From DASXRA01 sp036506155 (lineage in GTDB: Bacteria > Actinomycetota > Actinomycetes > Mycobacteriales > Jatrophihabitantaceae): 33,878 nucleotides of DNA. Position 1 is the first letter of the stretch. Each line of letters starts with the position of its first letter. A model generated the notes under the pieces. The model searched no databases, was not told where the DNA came from, and worked only from the letters and a program-made list of their open reading frames with translations. Shown one piece after another: positions 15,214 through 22,137 of the stretch. The stretch is taken from assembly GCA_036506155.1 (NCBI GenBank), contig DASXSF010000065.1:1-33878 (forward strand), given 5' to 3'. A program made the position numbers and the translations under genes.

Positions 15214-15318
15214 CCGGGGGAGCTTGCGCCCCCGGCCATGAGCACAGCACCGACGAATGCGCACGCCTGATGTCGTCGCCGAAGGCGACGGTTAAGCACC
15301 CCCGGACGGAGGCCGGGG
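15214..15318 (+). promoter_or_regulatory. Three tandem hairpins in the rpmJ-rpsM spacer
   Basis: Immediately after the rpmJ stop, CCGGGGG (15214-15220) pairs with CCCCCGG (15229-15235). Next, CGTCGCC (15274-15280) pairs with GGCGACG (15284-15290) around a GAA loop. Then CCCCGG (15300-15305) pairs with CCGGGG (15313-15318). The 165-nt spacer is the longest in the ribosomal part. The first hairpin is a good terminator or attenuator candidate. The rest could form the leader of the rpsM-rplQ operon, where S4 autoregulation is known in E. coli, though no S4 pseudoknot was identified. Confidence 0.5.
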
Positions 15319-15378
15319 CCGTTCCACTGCGGACGGACGGGTGCGCACCACACCTCCCCCAACGAGTTCAGGAGAACG

Positions 15379-15759
15379 ATGGCACGTCTTGCCGGCGTCG
15401 ACCTGCCGCGTGACAAGCGGCTCGAGGTCGCGCTCACCTACATCTACGGCGTGGGACGAACCCGTGCCCTGCAAGCGCTCGAAGCCACCGGCGTGAGCCC
15501 GGACCTGCGCGCCCGCGACCTCGGCGACGAGGACCTCGTCAAGCTGCGCGACTACATCGAAAGCAACTACCAGGTCGAGGGTGATCTGCGCCGCGAGGTC
15601 GCGTCCGACATCCGGCGCAAGATCGAGATCGGCTGTTACGAGGGCATCCGGCACCGCCGTGGCCTGCCGGTGCACGGCCAGCGGACCAAGACCAACGCAC
15701 GCACCCGCAAGGGCCCTAAGAAGACCATCGCCGGCAAGAAGAAGGCAGGGAAGAAGTGA
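15379..15759 (+). CDS. rpsM: 30S ribosomal protein S13
   Basis: S13 (uS13, 126 aa) lies in the head, bridges to L5 and touches P-site tRNA. It has MARLAGVDLPRDKRLEVALTYIYGVG, the middle segment YQVEGDLRREVASDIRRKIEIG and the tRNA-facing RHRRGLPVHGQRTKTNARTRKGPKKTIAGKKKAGKK. ATG 15379 follows CAGGAGAACG. The stop TGA 15757-15759 overlaps a GTG that opens the bridge to rpsK. Confidence 0.99.
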   Translation: MARLAGVDLPRDKRLEVALTYIYGVGRTRALQALEATGVSPDLRARDLGDEDLVKLRDYIESNYQVEGDLRREVASDIRRKIEIGCYEGIRHRRGLPVHGQRTKTNARTRKGPKKTIAGKKKAGKK

Positions 15760-15842
15760 GTGAGCATCGCAGGGCTGCCTACGGCCCGAGGAGCGCAGCG
15801 AACCCAGCGATGAGCGCTCGCGCGAAGAGCGGGAGGGCATAG
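15756..15842 (+). other. Bridging mini-ORF rpsM-rpsK (28 aa)
   Basis: GTG 15756 overlaps the rpsM stop (GTGA) and the frame stays open over the whole 84-nt spacer to TAG 15840-15842, 1 nt before the rpsK GTG. It starts MSEHR, as rpsQ does (shared 15-mer), and its second half MSARAKSGRA comes from the 23-bp repeat. The rpsK ribosome-binding site GGGAGGG (15831-15837) is inside it. CATCGC (15765-15770) and GCGATG (15807-15812) form an inverted repeat that could fold the spacer. Confidence 0.5.
15808..15830 (+). repeat. Dispersed 23-bp repeat, copy 2
   Basis: Identical over 23 bp to 6609-6631. It supplies the internal ATG 15810 and the MSARAKS codons of the rpsM-rpsK bridge. CGCTC and GAGCG within and just after it could form a 5-bp stem. 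Confidence 0.8.
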
Positions 15843-15843
15843 C

Positions 15844-16248
15844 GTGCCTGGTCCCGCACGGAAAACCGCCGCCAAGAAGGTCCGGCGCAAGGAGAAGAAG
15901 AACGTCGCGCACGGCCACGCGCACATCAAGAGCACGTTCAACAACACGATCGTCACGATCTCCGACCCGCAGGGCAATGTGATCAGCTGGGCGTCCGCCG
16001 GTCACGTCGGCTTCAAGGGCTCGCGCAAGTCGACACCGTTCGCTGCGCAGATGGCCGCCGAGAGCGCCGCCCGCAAGGCCCAGGAGCACGGACTGCGCAA
16101 GATCGACGTGTTCGTCAAGGGCCCGGGATCGGGCCGCGAGACGGCGATCCGCTCACTCCAGGCCGCCGGCCTCGAGGTCGGCACCATCGCCGACGTCACG
16201 CCGCAGCCGCACAACGGCTGCCGTCCGCCCAAGCGCCGGAGGGTCTGA
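15844..16248 (+). CDS. rpsK: 30S ribosomal protein S11
   Basis: S11 (uS11, 134 aa) is in the 30S platform near the E-site codon. After the basic start PARKTAAKKVRRKEKKNVAHGHAHI come KSTFNNTIVTISDPQGNVISWASAG, GFKGSRKSTPFAAQ and the very conserved ending TIADVTPQPHNGCRPPKRRRV. GTG 15844 lies 6 nt after GGGAGGG. It is followed 7 nt later by rpsD. Confidence 0.99.
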   Translation: MPGPARKTAAKKVRRKEKKNVAHGHAHIKSTFNNTIVTISDPQGNVISWASAGHVGFKGSRKSTPFAAQMAAESAARKAQEHGLRKIDVFVKGPGSGRETAIRSLQAAGLEVGTIADVTPQPHNGCRPPKRRRV

Positions 16249-16255
16249 TCTCGCA

Positions 16256-16861
16256 ATGGCTCGTTATACAGGTCCCGCGACGCGCATCTCGCGTCGCCTG
16301 AACGTCGATCTGGTCGGCGGCGACAAGGCGTTCGAGCGTCGGCCGTACCCGCCCGGCCAGCACGGCCGCGCCCGCATCAAGCAGAGCGAGTACCTCCTCC
16401 AGATGCAGGAGAAGCAGAAGGCGAAGTACAGCTACGGCGTCCTCGAGAAGCAGTTCCGCCGGTACTACGAGGAGGCGGTGAAGCGTGCCGGCAAGACCGG
16501 CGACAACCTGCTGCAGATCCTCGAGTCGCGGCTGGACAACGTCGTGTACCGCGCCGGGATCGCCCGCACGCGGCGGCACGCCCGGCAACTCGTGAGCCAC
16601 GGCCACTTCCTGGTCAACGGGGAGAAGGTCAACATTCCGAGCTATCGCGTCTCGCAGTACGACGTCATCGACGTCAAGGCGAAGTCCCTCGAGACGACGC
16701 CGTTCCTCATCGCCCGGGAGACGCAGGGCGAGCGGCCGGTGCCGGCCTGGATCCAGATCATCCCGAACCGGCTGCGGGTGCTCGTGCACCAGTTGCCGGA
16801 ACGCGCCCAGATCGACATTCCGCTGCAGGAGCAGCTGATCGTGGAGCTCTACTCGAAATAA
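16256..16861 (+). CDS. rpsD: 30S ribosomal protein S4, zinc-free form
   Basis: S4 (uS4, 201 aa) nucleates 30S assembly and in E. coli represses the alpha operon. The N-terminus MARYTGPATRISRRLNVDL lacks the four-cysteine zinc knuckle seen in some S4 proteins, so this is the cysteine-free variant. The S4 RNA-binding domain is LDNVVYRAGIARTRRHARQLVSHGHFLVNG, and the end QLIVELYSK is typical. It sits between rpsK and rpoA as expected. Confidence 0.99.
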   Translation: MARYTGPATRISRRLNVDLVGGDKAFERRPYPPGQHGRARIKQSEYLLQMQEKQKAKYSYGVLEKQFRRYYEEAVKRAGKTGDNLLQILESRLDNVVYRAGIARTRRHARQLVSHGHFLVNGEKVNIPSYRVSQYDVIDVKAKSLETTPFLIARETQGERPVPAWIQIIPNRLRVLVHQLPERAQIDIPLQEQLIVELYSK

Positions 16862-16868
16862 TCGCGTT

Positions 16869-16890
16869 GCCGGCGGCTACGATCGCCGGC
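16869..16890 (+). promoter_or_regulatory. Hairpin and A+T-rich leader before rpoA
   Basis: In the 97-nt rpsD-rpoA spacer, GCCGGCG (16869-16875) pairs perfectly with CGCCGGC (16884-16890) across an 8-nt loop. An A+T-rich patch (about 16899-16928, with TATCTATG at 16911) follows, unusual in this DNA. It could hold a secondary promoter for rpoA-rplQ, but I cannot assign a -35. A weaker 5-bp repeat GGACG / CGTCC flanks 16918-16939. Confidence 0.4.
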
Positions 16891-16958
16891 CCGACACAAC
16901 TGAATATCCCTATCTATGGACGTCATATGGCGGGCGTCCTAACCCAAGGAGTACTGCT

Positions 16959-17984
16959 GTGCTGATCTCTCAGCGCCCCTCGCTCACCGAGGAACCCGTT
17001 GCCGACAACCGCTCCCGGTTCGTGATCGAGCCCCTGGAGCCAGGGTTCGGCTACACACTCGGCAACTCGCTGCGCCGCACGCTGCTGTCGTCCATCCCGG
17101 GCGCGGCCGTGACGAGCATCCGCATCGACGGCGTATTGCACGAGTTCACCACCGTCGAGGGCGTCAAGGAGGACGTCACCGACATCATCCTCAACCTCAA
17201 GGAGCTGGTGATCAGCTCTGAGAGCGACGAGCCGGTCGTCATGTACCTGCGTAAGCAGGGACCCGGCGAAGTGACTGCCGCGGACATCGCGCCGCCGGCG
17301 GGTGTCACCGTGCACAACGCCGACCTGCACATCGCGACGATCAACAAGAAGGGCCGGCTGGAGATCGAGCTGGTAGTCGAGCGGGGACGTGGCTACGTCA
17401 CCGCGGTGCAGAACAAGCAGCCGGGTCAGGAGATCGGCCGCATCCCGATCGACTCGATCTACTCGCCGGTGCTGAAGGTGACCTACGCCGTAGAGGCGAC
17501 GCGTGTCGAGCAGCGCACCGACTTCGACCGCCTGGTCGTCGACGTCGAGACCAAGTCGTCGATCACGCCGCGCGACGCGGTGGCCTCCGCGGGGCACACC
17601 CTGGTCGAACTGTTCGGGTTGTTCCGCGAGTTGAACGAGGAGGCCGAGGGCATCGACGTAGGGCCGTCCCCTGCCGAGGTCGCCGACATTGCCGCGTTCT
17701 CGATGCCGATCGAGGAGCTCGACCTCACCGTCCGCTCGTACAACTGCCTCAAGCGCGAGGGCATCCACACGGTGGGTGAGCTTGTCGGGCGCAGCGAGGC
17801 CGACCTGCTCGACATCCGCAACTTCGGTTCGAAGTCCATCGACGAGGTCAAGATCAAGCTGGCTGGCCTGGGATTGTCGCTCAAGGACAGCCCGCCCGGG
17901 TTCGAGGTCAGCCGCGTTGAGTCCTACGGCGACGACGACTTCGACGGCGAGGACCACGACTACGCCGAAACCGAGCAGCTCTGA
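16959..17984 (+). CDS. rpoA: DNA-directed RNA polymerase alpha subunit
   Basis: Scaffold subunit of RNA polymerase (341 aa). Its N-terminal domain dimerises and binds beta and beta', and its C-terminal domain touches UP elements and activators. Visible are RFVIEPLEPGFGYTLGNSLRRTLLSSIPGAAVTSI (alpha-NTD) and the alpha-CTD helix-hairpin-helix LDLTVRSYNCLKREGIHTVGELVGRSEADLLDIRNFGSKSIDEVK. The C-terminus is an acidic tail (DDDFDGEDHD). GTG 16959 follows AAGGAG (16946-16951) by 7 nt. It is followed by rplQ after 45 nt. Confidence 0.99.
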   Translation: MLISQRPSLTEEPVADNRSRFVIEPLEPGFGYTLGNSLRRTLLSSIPGAAVTSIRIDGVLHEFTTVEGVKEDVTDIILNLKELVISSESDEPVVMYLRKQGPGEVTAADIAPPAGVTVHNADLHIATINKKGRLEIELVVERGRGYVTAVQNKQPGQEIGRIPIDSIYSPVLKVTYAVEATRVEQRTDFDRLVVDVETKSSITPRDAVASAGHTLVELFGLFRELNEEAEGIDVGPSPAEVADIAAFSMPIEELDLTVRSYNCLKREGIHTVGELVGRSEADLLDIRNFGSKSIDEVKIKLAGLGLSLKDSPPGFEVSRVESYGDDDFDGEDHDYAETEQL

Positions 17985-18029
17985 CCGCGGCGGGCCTGCC
18001 GCGCTAACCCAGTAACGGAGTTCATTGCC

Positions 18030-18830
18030 ATGCCCACGCCCAGCAAGGGCCATCGCCTCGGCGCCGGCCCCGCGCACGAACGGCTGATGCTCGCGAACCT
18101 CGCGACCTCGCTGTTCGAGCACGACCGGATCACCACCACAGAGGCCAAGGCGAAGCGGCTGCGCCCGCTGGCCGAGCGGCTCATCACGTTCGCCAAGCGG
18201 GGCGACCTGCACGCGCGTCGTCAGGTCATGCGGGTCGTCCGCGACAAGGACGTGGTGCACAAGCTGTTCGCCGAGATCGGGCCGAAGTTCGCCGAGCGGG
18301 CGGGTGGCTACACGCGCATCGTCAAGACCGGCCCGCGCAAGGGCGACAACGCCCCGATGGCAGTGATCGAGCTTGTCGAAGCGCTGACCGCGGCACAGTC
18401 GACCGTGCGTGACGCCGAGCGGGCCCGCGGGACGAAGTCCGCGCCGCGCAAGGCGGCGCGTGGGAGCACCACCGAGATCGCCGAGGAGGCCAAGGAGGAA
18501 TCGCCGACAGCCGCGTCGGTTGCGGCAACTGCCGCCTCCCAGGTTGTCATCGGCGGCGACGAGGAGGCCGAGGCGGTCGAGGAGTCGGCCAGCACCGAGG
18601 AAACACCGTACGGCGAAGGCTCTCACGTCGCGCTCGACGACGGCTCCCAGCCCGAGGGCTTCCCGATCAAGGGCGACGAGGGCTCGAAGCAGTACCACGT
18701 GCCGGGCTCGGAGTCCTACGACGACACCGGCGCCGAAGTGTGGTTTGCGACGGCCGAGGATGCCGAGGCAGCGGGCTTCTCGCTGCCCCCGTCGGAGCAG
18801 GAGTCCGCAGACGAGGACCGCAACGCCTGA
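18030..18830 (+). CDS. rplQ: 50S ribosomal protein L17 with C-terminal 'sunset'-like module
   Basis: L17 (bL17) sits near the tunnel exit. Its core is residues 1 to about 122 (MPTPSKGHRLGAGPAHERLMLANLATSLFEHDRI to APMAVIELVEAL). The product is 266 aa, whereas most L17 are about 120-200 aa. Residues 123-190 are an Ala/Glu-rich linker. Residues 194-250 form an ordered-looking module: YGEGS, PEGFPIKGDEGS (208-219), YHVPGS (222-227), Y230, AEVWFATAEDAEAAGF (235-250). From memory this matches a short module annotated in actinobacterial proteins as the 'sunset' domain. Function of the module is unknown to me. It ends with an acidic tail. The truA reading frame overlaps its 3' end. Confidence 0.96.
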   Translation: MPTPSKGHRLGAGPAHERLMLANLATSLFEHDRITTTEAKAKRLRPLAERLITFAKRGDLHARRQVMRVVRDKDVVHKLFAEIGPKFAERAGGYTRIVKTGPRKGDNAPMAVIELVEALTAAQSTVRDAERARGTKSAPRKAARGSTTEIAEEAKEESPTAASVAATAASQVVIGGDEEAEAVEESASTEETPYGEGSHVALDDGSQPEGFPIKGDEGSKQYHVPGSESYDDTGAEVWFATAEDAEAAGFSLPPSEQESADEDRNA

Positions 18831-19641
18831 GCGTGCCGAGCCCGCCGCGCCTGATCCGGGTGGCGGGCTCGTTCGCGTCCGGCTCGACGTCGCCTACGAC
18901 GGGACCGACTTCTCAGGCTGGGCGGCGCAACCCGGCCGACGCACGGTGCAGGGCGTGCTGTCCGAGGCACTGACACGGATCGTGCGAGCACCTGCCGCAC
19001 TGACGGTCGCGGGGCGTACCGACGCCGGCGTGCACGCGAGCGGGCAGGTGGCGCATGCCGACCTCCCGGTAGTGCCCGAGCCGCGGCGGCTCAACGGTGC
19101 GCTGCCTTCCGACCTGCGAGTGATGGCGGCGACGCCCGTACCGAGGGAGTTCGACGCACGCTTCTCCGCGCTGTGGCGCCGTTACGTGTACCGCATATGC
19201 GACGGCGTGATGAATCCGTTGCGCCGCCGCTACGTTCTGAGCCGGCCCCGTTCCCTCGACGTCGAGGCGATGTCCCGTGCTGCGGCGAAACTGCTCGGAG
19301 AGCACGACTTCGTTGCCTTCTGCCGGCGCCATGAAGGCAGCACCTCGGTGCGCCTGCTCACCTCGTTCGACGTATCGCGCGACCGCGCCGAGATCGTGTG
19401 CACCGTTCAGGCCGATGGGTTCTGCCACTCCATGGTGCGCTCGCTCGTCGGCGCGCTGCTCGCCGTGGGCGAGGGCAGGCGGGACGAGGCGTGGCCGGTG
19501 TCCCTGCTCGAACGGACCGATCGTGCCGGCGAGGTCAGCGTTGTGGCCCCACACGGGCTCACCCTGGTGGCAGTGGGCTACCCGCCGGACGCGGATCTAG
19601 CCGGCCGCGCTGCCCAGACACGCCGCCTGCGTACACACTGA
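18760..19641 (+). CDS. truA: tRNA pseudouridine(38-40) synthase TruA, start uncertain
   Basis: Converts U38-U40 of tRNA anticodon arms to pseudouridine. The conserved part runs from VRVRLDVAYDGTDFSGWAAQPGRRTVQG. The catalytic Asp lies in GRTDAGVHASGQVAH (Asp88 from the given start), and later motifs are EHDFVAFCRRHEGSTSVR and MVRSLVGALLAVGEG. No ATG, GTG, TTG or CTG exists in this frame between the rplQ stop (18830) and the conserved region. The only ATG is 18760, inside rplQ, giving 293 aa with a 71-nt overlap and an Arg-rich leader. Alternatively GTG 18833 (MPSPPRLIRV, 2 nt after rplQ) is the true start and a 1-base deletion near 18855-18870 separates it from the body. Confidence 0.9.
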   Translation: MPRQRASRCPRRSRSPQTRTATPERAEPAAPDPGGGLVRVRLDVAYDGTDFSGWAAQPGRRTVQGVLSEALTRIVRAPAALTVAGRTDAGVHASGQVAHADLPVVPEPRRLNGALPSDLRVMAATPVPREFDARFSALWRRYVYRICDGVMNPLRRRYVLSRPRSLDVEAMSRAAAKLLGEHDFVAFCRRHEGSTSVRLLTSFDVSRDRAEIVCTVQADGFCHSMVRSLVGALLAVGEGRRDEAWPVSLLERTDRAGEVSVVAPHGLTLVAVGYPPDADLAGRAAQTRRLRTH

Positions 19642-20556
19642 TCAATCGGCGAACGCCGGCGTTCGGTGGCGGGCGGTCTGCGCGACGATCACTCCGGCGA
19701 TCACGATGAGCGCACCGATGACCTGGGAGGTGTCGAGCGTCTCGCCCAGCCACAGCCACGCCACCGCGAATCCGAACAGCACCTCCGTCGTCGCGACAAC
19801 GCCCATGGGCGTTGCGCCGAGCCGGGACAGCGCTATGAAGTCCAGGAAGAACGGCACGAACGACCCGAGCGCCATCACATAGCACAGCAGCGCCCACACC
19901 GGCAGCGAAGTGCCCGCGAGGTGACCGCCCAACGAGACCCGGCGGGTAAGCACCGCAGGGTCGATCGTCCACCAGTCGCTGAACACCGACCAGAAGAGCG
20001 CCGCGAACAGCATGGACCAGAACGCGGACGCCAGCGGCGACGTACGCGTCGCAAGCCGTTCGCCGAGCATCAGGTACGTGGCGAATGCAACTGCGGCGAG
20101 CCCGGCGACGCCCACCCCGGCCGGTGCCAGGTCGCTGGACCAGATCTTGGCAACGACGGCGAGGCCGACCAGCACGCAGCCGATCGCCAGCCACAGCCGC
20201 GGGCGGACGTTCTCGGCGAAGAAGACCCGGCCGACGACCGCAACCATCAGCACGGCTGTATATTCGATGAGCAGCGCGACGCCGACGGGCAGCCGCTCGA
20301 TCGCCACGGCGTACAGCCACTGCACGAGAGCGACGCCGACAATGCCCAGGACGGCGGAATGGACGAGTTCGCGGCGGCTCACCCGCAGCGCACGGCGGTC
20401 GGTCATGAGCACCACGACGCCGCCAACCAGCGCCGCGGACAGTGATCTGAACAGGGTCAGCTGCGCGGGCGTGATCCCCGCACCCAGGGCTACCTTGGCC
20501 ACGCTCCCGTTCGCCCCGAACAGCAAGGCCGCAAGCAGCGCGCAGCCGTATCCCAT
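19642..20556 (-). CDS. EamA-family (DMT superfamily) exporter
   Basis: A 304-aa inner-membrane protein with two EamA repeats and about ten hydrophobic segments (GYGCALLAALLFGANGSVAKVAL at the N-terminus, PMGVVATTEVLFGFAVAWLWLGETLDTSQVIGALIVIAGVIVAQ at the C-terminus). Such proteins export amino acids or other metabolites; this one resembles the RhtA-type subgroup, but its substrate cannot be told. ATG at 20556 is preferred to GTG 20562 because GGGAG lies 5 nt ahead of it. Its TGA is directly adjacent to the truA stop on the other strand (TGATCA, 19639-19644). It is divergent from the CGNR gene. Confidence 0.9.
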   Translation of the reverse strand: MGYGCALLAALLFGANGSVAKVALGAGITPAQLTLFRSLSAALVGGVVVLMTDRRALRVSRRELVHSAVLGIVGVALVQWLYAVAIERLPVGVALLIEYTAVLMVAVVGRVFFAENVRPRLWLAIGCVLVGLAVVAKIWSSDLAPAGVGVAGLAAVAFATYLMLGERLATRTSPLASAFWSMLFAALFWSVFSDWWTIDPAVLTRRVSLGGHLAGTSLPVWALLCYVMALGSFVPFFLDFIALSRLGATPMGVVATTEVLFGFAVAWLWLGETLDTSQVIGALIVIAGVIVAQTARHRTPAFAD

Positions 20557-20584
20557 GACCACTCCCGTCAGGTTCTAGTAGCCT
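20555..20584 (+). promoter_or_regulatory. Putative promoter of the CGNR-agmatinase pair
   Basis: ATGACC (20555-20560), 18 nt, then the TANNNT hexamer TAGCCT (20579-20584). The -35 overlaps the divergent exporter start codon. The -35 matches only 4 of 6 bases. Confidence 0.35.
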
Positions 20585-20595
20585 GTTAGCACGTG

Positions 20596-20625
20596 ACGTT
20601 AGGCGGATGGGTCGTCAGGAGTCAA
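20596..20625 (-). promoter_or_regulatory. Putative promoter of the EamA exporter
   Basis: On the minus strand TTGACT (20625-20620) is separated by 18 nt from TAACGT (20601-20596), a TANNNT -10. This fits a principal sigma-factor promoter and leaves a leader of about 35 nt. It overlaps the ribosome-binding site and start of the divergent CGNR gene, so the two transcripts may interfere. A CACGTG palindrome lies at 20590-20595. Confidence 0.5.
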
Positions 20626-20626
20626 C

Positions 20627-21178
20627 GTGGTTTTAGCTCATGACACGGAACGAGACATCGTGGCCGCCGCCGCGCTCGTCAACACCGCGGCCCGGGGCGA
20701 GGAGACGCTGACCGACCTCGGCGCACTGGAGGTATTCCTCGACAAGCATGACTTCACCGGACGCCGAGACCGCACCGCCGCAGAGCTACGGCAGGTCCGC
20801 GCACTGCGCCCGAAACTGCGCGCCGCCTGGGAGGCCGGCGACACGCAGGCCGTTGTGGCGCTCGCCAACGGGCTGCTGCGGGAGGCACACGCGCGTCCCT
20901 GGCTGATCGATCACGACGGCTGGGGCTGGCATCTTCACGTCAGCGAGATGGACGCTCCGCTCGTCGATCGACTCGCCGCGGAGGCCGGAATGGCGCTGGC
21001 CGATATGATCCGGTCCGGCGAACTCGACCGGCTGCGTATCTGCGCCGCAAAGGACTGCGACGCCGTCCTGGTCGATCTGACGCGCAATCGCTCGCGCATC
21101 TACTGCGACACCGGCAACTGCGGCAACCGGCAACACGTCGCCGCCTACCGGGCGCGGCAGAAGGGAGAGGCACGATGA
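20627..21178 (+). CDS. CGNR zinc-finger (ABATE-domain) protein
   Basis: A 183-aa protein of the actinobacterial family with an N-terminal ABATE-type ligand-binding domain (about 10-130) and a C-terminal CGNR zinc finger. The finger shows Cys139, Cys144, Cys160 and Cys165, the last in the signature CGNR (165-168) followed by HVAAYRAR. Family members are thought to be DNA-binding regulators sensing a small molecule. GTG 20627 has AGGAG 5 nt upstream. The stop overlaps the agmatinase ATG (ATGA at 21175), so the two are co-expressed, and it may control that enzyme and/or the divergent exporter. Regulation is inferred only from position. Confidence 0.88.
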   Translation: MVLAHDTERDIVAAAALVNTAARGEETLTDLGALEVFLDKHDFTGRRDRTAAELRQVRALRPKLRAAWEAGDTQAVVALANGLLREAHARPWLIDHDGWGWHLHVSEMDAPLVDRLAAEAGMALADMIRSGELDRLRICAAKDCDAVLVDLTRNRSRIYCDTGNCGNRQHVAAYRARQKGEAR

Positions 21179-22137
21179 GCGACCACCAACGCGATGACCG
21201 CTCGCGCGATGTGGTGGGGCCCCCCGATGCTCGCCAGGTTCCCCGCTTCGCCGGGCCGGGGACATTCGCGCGACTGCCTCGCTTGGACGAGGTCTCGCAC
21301 GCGGACGCCGCCGTTCTCGGCGTCCCGTTCGACTCAGGTACCTCCTATCGGCCCGGGGCACGGTTCGGCCCGGAGGCGATCCGCGCCGGATCCAAGCTGC
21401 TGCGCCCTTACCACCTCGGGCTCGAGATCGAGCCGTGGACGGCACTCCAACTCGCCGATGCCGGCGACGTGAGCGCTAATCCGTTCCACATCATGGAGGC
21501 GGTCAGCCAGATCGAGGAGGCCGCAAACGCCCTATACCGCAACGCTGATCGCATCGTCGCGCTGGGCGGAGACCACACGGTGGCACTGCCGCTGCTGCGC
21601 GCCGTGCACGCCAGGCACGGGCCGATCGCGCTGGTCCACTTCGACGCGCACCTCGACACGTGGGACACCTACTTCGGGATGCCGTATACGCACGGCACAC
21701 CGTTCCGCCGGGCGTCCGAGGAAGGCCTGCTCGCGCTCGACAACTGCGCGCACGTCGGCATCCGCAACTCCGTCTACGCGCGCACCGACTTCGACGACGA
21801 CCGCCGGCTCGGATTCGCCACGGTGTCGACGCTCGACGTGGCGCGCGGTGGAGTCGACGCCGCCCTCGATCGGGTGCGTGACCGGGTCGGCAGCCATGCT
21901 GTGTACATCAGTATCGACATCGACGTGCTCGATCCGGCCCACGCACCTGGCACCGGCACGCCCGAACCCGGCGGGCTCACCACCCGCGAGCTGCAGCAGT
22001 TCCTGTACGGGCTGGCCGACCTGCGTGTCGTCGGCGCGGACGTGGTGGAGGTGTCGCCCGCCTACGACCACGCCCAGCTGACCGCGCTGGCTGCAGCGAA
22101 CATCGTCTACGACCTGCTCGCGATGTTCACCCGGTGA
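21175..22137 (+). CDS. speB: Agmatinase-family ureohydrolase
   Basis: Binuclear manganese hydrolase of guanidino compounds, releasing urea (320 aa). Metal ligands are His134 (GGDH), Asp157, His159 and Asp161 (HFDAHLD), and Asp248 and Asp250 (SIDIDVLDPAHAPGTGTPEPGG). The substrate loop contains THGTPFRRA. Arginase, agmatinase, guanidinobutyrase and guanidine hydrolase share this fold, so agmatine is the default guess, not a proven substrate. The first 15 residues are hydrophilic, and their DNA (21192-21209) matches the 23-bp dispersed repeat family at 17 of 18 bases in another frame. Its 3' end overlaps the opposite-strand hydrolase by 11 bp. Confidence 0.9.
   Translation: MSDHQRDDRSRDVVGPPDARQVPRFAGPGTFARLPRLDEVSHADAAVLGVPFDSGTSYRPGARFGPEAIRAGSKLLRPYHLGLEIEPWTALQLADAGDVSANPFHIMEAVSQIEEAANALYRNADRIVALGGDHTVALPLLRAVHARHGPIALVHFDAHLDTWDTYFGMPYTHGTPFRRASEEGLLALDNCAHVGIRNSVYARTDFDDDRRLGFATVSTLDVARGGVDAALDRVRDRVGSHAVYISIDIDVLDPAHAPGTGTPEPGGLTTRELQQFLYGLADLRVVGADVVEVSPAYDHAQLTALAAANIVYDLLAMFTR

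Noticed and set aside
15214..15378. S4-binding pseudoknot as in the E. coli alpha operon
   Set aside because: Hairpins are present, but I could not match the known fold or sequence. Left as an unassigned structured leader.
16923..18698. A 591-codon minus-strand frame opposite rpoA and rplQ
   Set aside because: Same reason: shadow of conserved genes created by GC-rich third codon positions.
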